The notes under the pieces: generated by a model
Told to the model about the DNA's origin: nothing
The model's database searches: none
What the model saw: only the letters and a program-made list of their open reading frames with translations
Source: Azolla caroliniana
Lineage: Eukaryota; Polypodiophyta
Length of the DNA stretch: 64,000 nt
Reading direction: 5' to 3'
Assembly: GCA_043228905.1 (NCBI GenBank)
Contig: JBHGNT010000013.1
Location: 16,802,001 to 16,866,000, forward strand
In this document: one piece after another, positions 1 to 10,904 of the stretch
Position numbering within the stretch: the stretch's first letter is position 1
Layout: every line of letters begins with the position of its first letter
Program-made: the position numbers and the translations under genes

Positions 1-1770
1 GTTTCCTTTCATTATCGAGATGCTCAATTGAGTCAAAATAGCCATCTTAATATTAGTTTGGCAACACAAACTAAAGAGCTACCTAGTCACTTAGGAAAAA
101 ATTGTTGATTTGGGACACTACAGAGTTGTCTTTAGCAAGTAGAGTAATAATACCTTCTCCTTTCATCTATGTTGTATATTGCATCCACATGTTTGTTGCA
201 GATTCAAAAACTGGTTCGAAACTTTATTTGGATAGGAATAAGTAATAATGATGCTCGTGCAAAGCTAGCTTGGTCAACACTTACGACACAATTATTTGTT
301 GGTGGTTTAGGGTTGGTAGACCCAGATAGTCAATGTAAGGATCTTTTGACAAAATTTGTTGTTAGGGCTATGTTGCCTGCGAAAGGTATATGGTCTGAGT
401 TGCTTTTAAACCGATTGGTTGATATTAAACCGTCTACTGGTGGTTTTTGGAAACCATCTCTAAGATGGGCATTCTTGTCCAATTTTAAGACGAGACAAAT
501 ACATGGCTTGAAAGATGGTTTTATGGTTGGCATTTGTAAAGCATGGGATGTTGTTAAGTTTTTTTTTTATTCGTTGATGCCCATCTTCGAATGAAGAATT
601 GTTGCGGCAACCTTTGATTTGGAATTTTATTTTCTCTGATGAGGGGGTGTATTTCTTGGAAGTAGACCGCAGTTACAGTGGGCTATGTTGGGTAATGGTA
701 TAGTTGCCATTGTAGCCTCTTGGGGAAATTATGTTTGTCATCTTAATAATTCTCAGCTTCATGCTACAAGGTGTAGGGGTTTTAGAGCTATGTTTCATGC
801 AATTCAGTTATCTTTAGGGGATTTTCTCTCTAATTGGTCACCTTCTTTTGTGCATGTTTGGTTTGGATACTTACTCCGGTTGGTGTTATGATAGGAGTCA
901 AAGGAACAATGTCTCAAGGAGATTGTTATTATTTTGATGTATCTGAGGAAGGAAATATTATAATGGCAAATTGATGTGGAATCGTCAAATTGGCAAACGG
1001 CATTGCAACATCCGGTGAGAGTGATTGGTAAATCAGGTAAAAGGTGGATTTTAGATCCTCCTCCTTCTAATAGTATGTTATTTTGCCAACTATGGCTATT
1101 TAAAAAAAAGTTGTTGTTGGACGTGCATTGGGATCCATCAGATTATCTTTGGAAACATACAAATCCTTTGTCTCAAACAAAATTTATTTAGTTTTTTCAA
1201 TATTCTGTGAAGTTGGGACGAAAGTTTCTTTTAAGTAAGAAATTGTATCCGCCATCCACTATGAAAGTGTGGTTGGCGAATGAGACCTCTTTAATGGATC
1301 CTTCTAAATATTGGAAGTGGTTATGGAGTATGTAGATTCCCAAGAAGATTGTACTTTTTCGCTTGTTATTGATCCATTATGCACTACTGGTTTGAGCCTA
1401 GGTACGACAACTAAATAGTAAGTCGTGTGGATTTGGTTGTGGATGTATGATGGAATCAATTAAGCATGTATTGTGGTCTTGTCCTAAAATTATGCAAGTG
1501 CTCTATGGTCTAGAATGTTCTAGCGTACTTTTTATTCGAGGACTTTCTAGAATACCCTATTCTGTTATAAATGTTGAATTCTGGTTGTTACTTATTCATA
1601 CATTATGTGGTCACTGGTCAATACGAAAGTTTTACAGGCAATGTTGATGTCATTTTCAGGAAGCAAATGCAGTTTAACAGGTTATGGGATTCAATGCTCG
1701 TTTTTAGGGAAGATGGAGATCACATAATATGGACGTATATTGTTCCCATCATTTTGGGAAACAATGTCTA
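1..1770 (+). mobile_element. LINE retrotransposon remnant (RT C-terminal part and zf-RVT)
   Basis: Decayed C-terminal half of a plant non-LTR retrotransposon polyprotein, truncated by the window edge. The stretch 169-594 is open for 141 codons and reads like the region after the reverse-transcriptase core: a QIQKLVRNFIWIG block followed by GGLGLVDPDSQ and a W/L-rich tail. A frame-shifted continuation at about 976-1190 and 1255-1500 carries the zinc-binding zf-RVT pattern, seen as CGFGCGCMMESIKHVLWSCP near 1425-1480. Several stops and frame changes (for example near 595, 1190 and 1335) show it is not functional. No RT catalytic YADD box is present because the 5' part lies outside the window. 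Identification rests on family motifs remembered for plant LINEs. Confidence 0.8.
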
Positions 1771-2667
1771 CTAACTTTGTTTATGGATTCTATTGCTACA
1801 GATGTTGGTGTTATAGGTTACATTGCATACTCATTTGCAGTTTGGGAGGAGTAGACCATACAAATCTTGGAGATTTGGTGTACAAATATGTGTAGTTCTT
1901 GTATATAGGCATCGAATAGGATATGATGTGAGTACAATGGAGTCGGTTGGTATACTCGTTTATCCAACACAATTTTTGTATTTCTTATGATTTTATAATA
2001 CCATGGCATATGTATCTCTTTAGGGGGGGGGGACTAAAGAGCTAGCTTGCCTGAAATAAATTTATTGCTAGTTTTCATGGGAGGTATAAAGAAGAATGCT
2101 ATCCCTAGCAATACCTTTCCTATAGGAACAAATTCCGATTCTTCAATCGAAGGTGAAAAAAAACCGAGAAAAAGGAAACAAAGCAAGATGCTAAAAAGAA
2201 AACATTGCAGATGGATGCTTTGTGAGCGTTTCCTCGAAATCGCGTCTTCTTTAATGGGGCAGGTAAATTTTGTTCCAAAAGGAAACACGAGAAAGGTGAT
2301 CGATGTCCCAGCTCGCATTTCTTGGACGAAACTTGAAAATGCGATTGATGGGCCATGGTGGGATGGATGTGGGCAAACGTGTGGCCCTCTGGCCGACCGG
2401 AATGTTCATAGTTTTGGACACCTGGGCGGGCGGGCGGACAGTCTCTCGGGGGTGGCTTCATGGTTTGGGAGGAAGGGAGTCATGGAGGAGGATGCTTGTG
2501 TGCAGAGTGTAGGTCTTGTGGGGCCCTGCCCTCCTCTTCCATTGGTGATGGTGATGTGCACCTGTGTTTGGGCAGCCCCATCCATCCATGTCTGCAGAGA
2601 AAGAACAACAGAAAGAGACAAAGAGCTTGGAATTTGGGAATATGCTGTTGCTGCTTTTCTCGTTTCT

Positions 2668-2718
<51 letters not shown>

Positions 2719-2883
2719 GGGTTCCTCTGATCGTAAATATATTTATCCATCTCTCCCCCATGATGATGATATGATCTGAGAAATGGGCGTTACTGTGGGC
2801 TCCTCTAATCTCAGCCAATAGAAGCAGAGAGCAGAGAGCAGAGTCACTAGGAGCAGAGCGGAGCAGAAGAGATCTGGGTGGCC
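1771..2883. promoter_or_regulatory. Upstream region of the P5CS gene
   Basis: No gene is supported here. The stretch separates the LINE remnant from the P5CS start codon and should hold its promoter and 5' UTR. It contains a GA microsatellite at 2670-2714 about 170 bp before the ATG, and the short direct repeat GCAGAGA around 2825-2840. Reading frames crossing it (one open from 2047 to 2730) run into the GA tract and have no recognisable domain, so I treat them as chance. I could not pick a reliable TATA box. Confidence 0.45.
2670..2714. repeat. (GA)n microsatellite in the P5CS upstream region
   Basis: About 22 uninterrupted GA dinucleotides, 170 bp before the P5CS ATG. GA/CT tracts near start sites are common in plant core promoters and 5' UTRs and can bind GAGA-binding (BBR/BPC) proteins; that role is inference here. 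Confidence 0.9.
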
Positions 2884-5800
2884 ATGAACCACCACCCTTC
2901 TCGGGCCTTTGTCAAGGATGTGAAGCGAGTTGTCGTGAAGGTGAGAGCTATGCTCCTCCCGTTTGTATAAATTCTACTGCATAAAATGTATGCCATCATC
3001 TGTCTGTACTTCTAACTCCAATCGTCGTTTTTTCTTTTTTGCGGTTGTCCATGACCTAATCTGGTGTATCCTTGTAGGTAGGGACTGCCGTTGTCACTCG
3101 CTCAGATGGAAGGCTTGCTGTTGGTAGAATTGGATCTCTTTGCGAACAGGTCTAATTCAGCTTTGGCCAGTACGAATCTACATCAAATTAAGGAAATGCC
3201 ATATATTATGACGAGGAATTCAATATATTGCTATTGGTTGTGTCTAATGGCCTAGCAGGTCAAAGAATTGACAGGAAATGGTGTGGAGGTAATCTTGGTC
3301 ACTTCTGGAGCTATTGGTGTTGGAAGACAAAAACTCCGCTATCAAAGGCTTATGAATAGCAGGTACACTACTGCAGACAATGTATATACATGCATATATA
3401 TATATGTATGTGTATGTGTATATATATATAGATATATATAACAAAAAACTGTATATATATGTTTATGATCTCCCTTATATATTGGCAGCTTTGCAGACCT
3501 TCAGAAACCTCAAATTGAATTGGATGGAAAACCGTGTGCTGCTGTTGGGCAGAGTGGCCTAATGGCACTGTATGATAGTCTGTTGACTCAGGCAAGTAGT
3601 TTCAATACACAAGTAACTCATGGTTTGGTCAGGATTCTTTAGTTGTTTCATGTTAAGTGTCTTGAAAAACATGGGAACTAGTTGATCTGAGGCTAGGCCA
3701 GGCTAGGAAAAGCTTACAGTTGTGCCAACCAAAGACTCCTCATATTATGCGAGGGTTGATTGTAATGTTATTCACACTAATCTTGTTTTTGCTCCCTCCT
3801 AGATGTTTGCATGTATCACAGGTATTTATATTTATGATATCTGCCTAAAGAATATTGTATAAGTTTGCTTGCTTTGGCGTCTGATCTGCAAGGATGACAA
3901 GACTCTTTCATGACCCCACACTACCCATCCTATCTGGAAATTATGAGAAGATTGAGAATGTATGTATATTCTGTCATTACATTGGAACACAAAGTTTGTT
4001 AACCTTTGTTCTTGATAGTTTCTGTATAATGTTATAACTGGATTAGGGTGCCAAGAGACCAAAATTTATTCACAGACAAGGATTGTTAGATCATTTTTGA
4101 TAATTGAGAAATAACATATTATAATGAAAGTTTGCTTCATTGTACTATAATACATTTCAGCTAAGATCTAGGATGGATCTCATGTATGCCTTTGTTTACA
4201 TTTTTCCAGCTAGATATGCAGTCATCACAGATTCTCGTCACTGACCGCGATTTTAGCAATGCAGATTTTCGAGGTCAACTGTCAGAAACAGTGAATACTT
4301 TGTTAAGTCTGCGAGTTATCCCGGTCTTCAATGAGAATGATGCTATCAGCACTCGCAAAGCACCATATGAGGTTTCTTTGGCAGTTTCATATGAGGTTTA
4401 TCTTTCTTTGATAAAACCAAACGTGGTTATCTTTTCACTAACTGTCATGGATTATTTCCTCCCAGGATTCCTCCGGAATATTTTGGGATAATGATAGTCT
4501 AGCTGGACTTCTGGCTGTGGAATTGGAAGCAGATCTCCTCGTTCTTCTAAGTGACGTCGAAGGACTTTATAATGGGCCACCAAATGAACCTGGCTCAAAA
4601 CTCATTCACACGTACTTGCGGGATAAACATGTTGAAACTATAACTTTTGGAGCGAAATCGCGTGTTGGTCGAGGTGGCATGACTGCAAAAGTTGTTTCTG
4701 CTTGGACTACTGCAAGTGCTGGTGTACCTGTTATTATTACAAGGTAACCATCCCTATGGATTGCAAAAAGCATGATAAAATACAAATATGGATTTGGAAC
4801 TCACCAGTATAGCGTGAGTAGATGAAGTGCTGCAGTTGAATGTTGGTGAAACATTTCAGTGCTCATAAAATAATATAGCTGCTGTGAGATATTGATTGTG
4901 AACGAATATAAACTCAAATAGGATCTCATTCTTGCTTTTAATTTCAGTGTACTACACTGTTCTATCATAAAGACATCACTGATTTAAGCTCTGAAATCAT
5001 GGCATGAAAGTAGCAAACTTTGGTTTTGTGTTTCACCTGCCATTAATTTGAATTTTTTTGATAACATAATATTTTGAACCTCTTTCTTAGAAGTTAGGAT
5101 TGTTCAAGTTAGTGCATCTATTCCCAGTTAATGGAAATTTTGCCCCAACATATGGCAAATTATTGCTCCTTGGCAGCAGACAACTTGTGCTTGTTACCTG
5201 GTATTTAATATAGGCTCTTGGAGAATCGTTTTGACTCCATAATAATGGATATAAAATGAGATCGTAATGGAGGACTTAATCAACCATTTATGCATCTGTG
5301 AAATGTGCCCCAAAAGTTCTTGGATATGGTTGCAGTTCCATGAGAAATTCTGATGAGTTCTTGTAATAGGTATGGCATCTAATGGGTATCCTTAGACCTT
5401 TGTAAGTTCTTATGAGGGTCTCAATTTCTTCTAACTAGTGTAAGAATAGGAAAAAGGTCATTAGAGTTGGGAGGGGCCTTGTTGTGATTGAATGGTTGCT
5501 TGACTAATCTGATGAAATATTTTACTGGAAAGAGATTTAAAATTTCAATCCTTACCATCTTAGAACATCCAACGCATTTGATTCAAATGTTCTCTTTGAA
5601 AAGTGGATTTGCCGCAGATGGTGTTTTGAAAGCTCTATCAGGGGAACACGTAGGAACATTGTTCCATAGGGATGCCCATCTATGGGATTTGAAGAAAACA
5701 GAGACTGCCCGAGAAATGGCCATTTCTGCAAGAAACGCTAGCCGGAAATTACAGGTCACGCTTCGTATATCTTAAAGGTGTTGCATAAATGATGTTCAGC

Positions 5801-8800
5801 TGTAAGTTTGAGTATTTATCGTTAATACTACAGAAACTTTCTTCGTTGGAACGAAGGAAATTGTTACTAGATGTGGCTGATGCATTAGAGACCAATGAAG
5901 AGATAATAAGGCATGAAAATGAGATAGATGTGCAAGCTGCCCGAGCAGCTGGATTATCAAAACCTTTGATAGAAAGACTGACAATTAAACCTGGAAAGGT
6001 AGTTTCTAGTTCATCATAATGGGGCTTGTTTGTGGATGTTCTTTCTCTAGAAGAAGCATATTTGTTCTTTATATGTTTCAATGAATTCATAATGGTAGTA
6101 GGTCACAAGTTTGGCAAGATCTGTAAGGTCTCTTGCAGATATGGAAGAACCAATTGGAAAGATACTGAAAAAAACACTGGTCAGTAGTCAGTTCTCTGCA
6201 TATGGTTGAACGGTTCTTGATCGGTTAAGCATGCTTATATGATATGTTGGTTCCGGAATTTTAGGTTGCAGAGGGACTTGTGCTGGAAAAAACAACATCA
6301 CCTTTGGGAGTTCTTCTAGTTATATTTGAATCACGTCCTGATGCTTTAATTCAGGTTATAAACGTTAACTTCTTTTTAAATGTCAAATTGATCTATTCTG
6401 AATGTAAGCCATGATGCAACATTCGACTCATCCATGCCAGCTGTGAAATTGAAATTGTATTTTTAGGTAAGAGTTCTACACGAAGATCAACATTCATAAA
6501 TTGATCAATAAATATATTTTGCTTTTAACCAAAGGTTGTAATAAATATAGAACTCATCATGCAATGTCCTTGTCCTAAACTTTACAACAGGTTCCTTCTT
6601 TTAATCAAAATTGCTTACACTGTCTTACCTGTCTTACCTTCTTACACTGTATTGAGTTCTACTCTATCTTAATATAATGACAATAGCTCATTAATATAAT
6701 TTCCTATGCCCAAAATTGACACAGGTTGATTCTTTTAGTTAAATTTACTTTCATCGTCTTATCCTGGTTTTTGCCATTTATATCGAGTTCTCCTCTATCT
6801 TATATTCACATTAATAATAAATTGTAAGTAAACTCCTCATGAACCAAAATGCAAAAGGATTTGAGTCGATCCGTCGTTTGTCATTCTTTATGGAAATCTG
6901 TCAGTTTCGTGATCAGAATCTGAAGTTTATCACTTTCATTATCAGGAACTGAATTCAATCACTTTTGTAATATAAAATTGAATATGAAACAATCATTTTA
7001 TGTTCTTTGATTTCATGAAAATGAAACCCATTACGGGACTCATAAATTATGAATTGAGACATAGAAGTACTTTTTGTAAGTAAATGAAGATGACTATTGG
7101 ATGTATGTCATATTGTTTGTGAATGCTAATTGAAAGATTGTTCATTTAATCACTTTCAGATTGCTGCTTTATCCATACGAAGTGGCAATGGCCTTCTGCT
7201 GAAAGGTGGAAAGGAAGCAGCTTGTTCAAATGCAATTTTGCATAAGGTAAGTACATGCAGATCTATCAATGTGTACCGGATTTGTGGTACAGAAGCATAA
7301 ATTTTTTTGTTGCTGTCTATAGATTGTTACTGAAGCAATCTCAAATTCAGTTGGAAAAGATCTGATAGGTCTTATTACTTCCAGGGATGAGATTCCAGAT
7401 CTCCTTAAGGTGAGGTCAGGGATGGAATTTAGTTGAGCTTATAATGATAGTTTTAAGTGACACCCTAGATTCTACTTGCAGTTGGATGATGTGATTGATT
7501 TAGTGATTCCAAGGGGGAGTAACAAACTGGTTTCACAAATCAAGGAGTCAACAAAAATTCCTGTTCTTGGTCATGCTGGTAATTATATAATTTGCCATCT
7601 TTAATCTTGTTGGAGCTTTTTACAAATTCGTCTGAGTTTAGGTTTTGCCTCCTTCACATGACTGGCATTTGAAATTTTGTTTAACTCATCTTAACTGGAT
7701 GTCATGGATCCAGATGGCGTTTGCCATGTTTTTGTGGACAAAGATGCAGATATGAAGAAAGCCAAACGAATTATTGCAGATGCAAAATTGGACTACCCAG
7801 CTGCATGTAATGCAATGGTAAGTATGACTTCCGTTTACAATGTGGATACTCATTGGAAATGTTTACGTTGTACACATGTTTAAAATGTCATGAAGTTTTG
7901 GTTAAACATTCCTATGCAGGAAACACTGCTTGTCCATGAAGCTTTAGTCCAATCTGGGGCCATACAAGAGCTGGCATCCATGCTTCAGTCTAAGGGTATA
8001 CTGACTTCTTTAGACAAAACTGAAATTTTTAAAGTGACCAAACAAGAAATTTATTTTACAGGCGTCGGTTTGTTTGGGGGACCAAGAGCATCAGAAATTT
8101 TAAAAATTCCAAGGGTTACTGATTTTCATCATGAATATAGTGCATCTGTTTGTTCCGTTGAAATTGTGGATGATGTATATGCTGCCATAGACCATATCCA
8201 TCAGTATGGAAGGTATTGTGGGAGAGATTTTACAATAGAATATATCGTTAGCTATATTTGATAACTTTGCCATAATGCAGTGCACACACAGACTGCATCG
8301 TGACAGAAGACCTGACTACAGCAGAAGCGTTCTTATCCCAGTTAGATAGGTATACCCCTATTATAGAAAATATGATATTTTCTCTCTCGTTTTCTTCATG
8401 TCACTGAGAAGGTGTATGTGGTACAGTGCTGCAGTGTTTCATAATGCTAGTACTCGCTTTTGTGATGGGGCCCGATTTGGACTTGGAGCAGAGGTAAATT
8501 CAGTCTGGAACGTTAGTTTAAATCGGAAGGTTTTGAGTACAAGGTATGCGGCATAAAAATGTGCAGCATCATATATTTTAAGAATTCTTTTACATTGATC
8601 TGAAGGTTGGAATAAGTACAAGCCGAATTCATGCACGTGGACCTGTTGGAGTAGAAGGCCTCCTCACCACCAAGTGGTAATTTTTTACTCAATGTGCAAC
8701 ACATGCTCACTTAATAGCATACATAATTAATATCATGTGTACAGGCTTCTTCGAGGGGATGGACAAATTGTAGCTGAAGACAAAGGTGTTGTTTATGAGC

Positions 8801-8925
8801 ATAGAAATCTTCTGATCAAAGGTAACATCAAAATTGAGAAAATGACAGAAGCTGCAAGCAATGCTGATGACACTAAAATGGACGGTATCAGTTCTTATAA
8901 TGGCGAGAAAAAAGACCATTGTTAG
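2884..8925 (+). CDS. P5CS: Delta-1-pyrroline-5-carboxylate synthase (P5CS), 20 exons
   Basis: Bifunctional enzyme making the proline precursor from glutamate: glutamate 5-kinase (N-terminal) fused to gamma-glutamyl phosphate reductase (C-terminal). Exons: 2884-2940, 3078-3149, 3259-3362, 3489-3591, 4210-4371, 4466-4743, 5604-5754, 5834-5998, 6102-6179, 6265-6354, 7160-7246, 7323-7409, 7482-7578, 7714-7817, 7920-7995, 8062-8212, 8281-8349, 8427-8493, 8606-8676, 8745-8925. They join to 749 aa. Kinase signatures include [29 protein letters not shown] and GRGGMTAKV. The Phe known to confer proline feedback sensitivity in Vigna/Arabidopsis (F128/129) is kept at about residue 127 (TDRDF). The reductase part has [21 protein letters not shown] and the catalytic Cys at about 542 in [10 protein letters not shown]. 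The C-terminus runs roughly 30 residues past the Arabidopsis end and is acidic/lysine-rich. Intron 4 (3592-4209) begins GC rather than GT. The ATG fits the short N-terminus before [12 protein letters not shown] seen in plant homologues. Confidence 0.97.
7996..8061 (+). other. 66-nt stopless in-frame intron of P5CS
   Basis: This segment begins GTATAC and ends TTTTACAG, is exactly 22 codons long and contains no stop in the P5CS frame. Removing it yields [14 protein letters not shown], matching the conserved reductase sequence around the GGPRAS motif. Keeping it inserts 22 residues ([12 protein letters not shown]...) that I know from no P5CS. I therefore call it an intron, but retention would leave the frame open, as in exitrons. 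Confidence 0.8.
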
Positions 8926-10904
8926 GTGTGTGCTCTTCCATGATGAGTTGCCGGCAACTGGGAAAATATAGTACCAAAGACATGTATTCAGACCCAAGCC
9001 TATCTTGAAGCATAAAGCTAAACTTTATAAAGAATTTTGTAGGGGCAAACTGTTTTGCAGCATGGAATCAGTGAGTTCTTTTAAAAGAAAACCACTTTTA
9101 GACGTGTGCTTGTCTATGTTATCCTCAATTAGGAAAACATAGTGCTAAAGATGTATTAGGACCGAACTTGCTGGTGAAGCATGAAGCAAAAGTTTTATCA
9201 ATAAATTTTTTGAAATGATGTTACATGTGAATCAAAAATAAAAATTTTATTCATAAAACTTTATATGTTACATAATATAAAAAAATTCAGTGAATTCCTT
9301 TGAACAGATTTCTAGACCCGAATATATGCATTCAGGTCTTCAAATAATGTGATTCTCAAAATTTTATCAGTGAATTCCTTTGAAGAGTTTTGTAGACCAG
9401 AATTGCATGCATTCAGGTCTACAAGCCATCTCGTTACCATTACATTTATATGTATGATTCTAACAGACATTGGAATGCTATGATAATATTGTCACAGTAA
9501 ACGGGGGTTTGATTCTTCAGAGTATAGAATTTTGTTTCCCCCAACCCCCAACCCCAGGCAGAGAATTTGAAGTGAATCGCATGCACTCAAAGGTCTAAAC
9601 ACCTTCCTTATTCCTTTTGAAGTGAATTGCAATCAGTTGAGTTCCTCTCAGTGTTTCATCTATATTTCATTGATTATCATCAGCCAAGGAGAAATTCAAC
9701 GGTCTTAATATGAGTTGTTAAACTTATGCTAAGTCACGTGCAGACATAAGGTCTAATCTCCTTACTTCCACTTTTTGACATTGCTTACTGTCTTGTCTCA
9801 TCTCGTCCGTATTTCATTTGCTAATTTCTTTTGTAACGACCTACAATTACCCAAAATTACTATTAACATTGTTCACTGTCTCCTTGTCCGGTCTATATTT
9901 CATTTATTTATCAGCAAAGGACGTCAATTGCACACATGAAAAATTTAAGGAATTGCTAATTGAAGCCACGCATGACTTTAATTGCCAGATGAAGATGTGA
10001 ACCTTAGTATTCTTTTGCATGCAAAAAAATACACGAAAACCCATGGGCAGTTTTGTAAACATAGAACATATTAATGCTGCATATGATTAATGCAATTATT
10101 GTTGAAAAGAAGAGAGCTTTCCTTTACTCACTGCTTGAGAGTATGATAGTAACTCATTCTTTTGCTAATCTTGCAATTGGTAATAGAAATACAGACTCAT
10201 TCTTCCATATTGTGGATTATCGTAGTATTACCCTTTAGCATGTAAATACTTCTTAACTTTAATAACTGTATGTTAGAAATTACGATAAATTTCTTATTAA
10301 AATATACATTATATTAATATACAGGAGAAACAGACCACCACCTACCCAGGCAGCTCAAAAATAATCAGTTGAGTATCATAATATTACACTTTAGCATGTA
10401 AACTTTAATAACCGTATGTTAGAATTTTACGATAAATTTCTTATTAAAATATACATTATATTAATATACAGGAGAAACAGACCACCACCTAGCCAGGCAG
10501 CTCAAAAATAATCAGTTGAGTATCATAAGAGATCTTAATCTTCCGCACCATGTCATATCACAATCCCATTCTTCGCAAGGCTCATGATCTGTGTAACTAG
10601 CTGCACCTATTTTTTCAAGAAAAGCTCTAGCCTTCCATATATGCCCCAGGAGAACTTTGAGATACACCAAAATCATAAACAAAGGCAGCCTCCTTGTTTG
10701 CATTCTTTAAAGGTATCAAAATAGTATGCATGGCAATGATATTCAGCAAGTCAACATCAGCCTGATTAGGGTATAACATTCTCAACATTCCGGAAACCCT
10801 ACGGAATATCCATCTCTATAAGCTTGCTTGATTTGAACGGGATTTGGAATAAGGAATGCCCCAGTTCTTGCATTTCCTGGAGGACAACCATTCTTATAAA
10901 CCAT
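8926..10904. other. Spacer between the 3' ends of P5CS and the helicase
   Basis: Convergent intergenic region of about 2 kb with no supported gene. Downstream of P5CS there are degenerate copies of a short block: GACATGTATTCAGACCC near 8980 resembles pieces at 9140-9210, 9290-9345 and 9370-9420 (GAATTCCTTTGAA, ATGCATTCAGGTCT). A clear tandem duplication follows at 10226-10528. Both genes' 3' UTRs and poly(A) signals should lie here. Confidence 0.6.
10226..10528. repeat. Tandem duplication, about 150 bp x 2
   Basis: Two adjacent near-identical copies (10226-10381 and 10382-10528). Each runs from a TTTAGCATGTAAA block through an AT-rich centre to GAGAAACAGACCACCACCTA and GCAGCTCAAAAATAATCAG. 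Copy 1 has a few extra bases near its start; otherwise only scattered substitutions separate them, so the duplication is fairly young. No coding potential. Confidence 0.9.

Noticed and set aside
2047-2730. 227-codon open frame upstream of P5CS
   Set aside because: It ends in a GA microsatellite encoding RERERE, overlaps open frames on both strands, and has no recognisable domain; best explained as promoter/5' UTR sequence.
3805-3823. Possible micro-exon in P5CS between exons 4 and 5 (ATGTTTGCATGTATCACAG)
   Set aside because: It has AG before and GT after, but exon 4 joins exon 5 directly in phase with conserved protein sequence; adding it would insert non-conserved residues and shift the frame.
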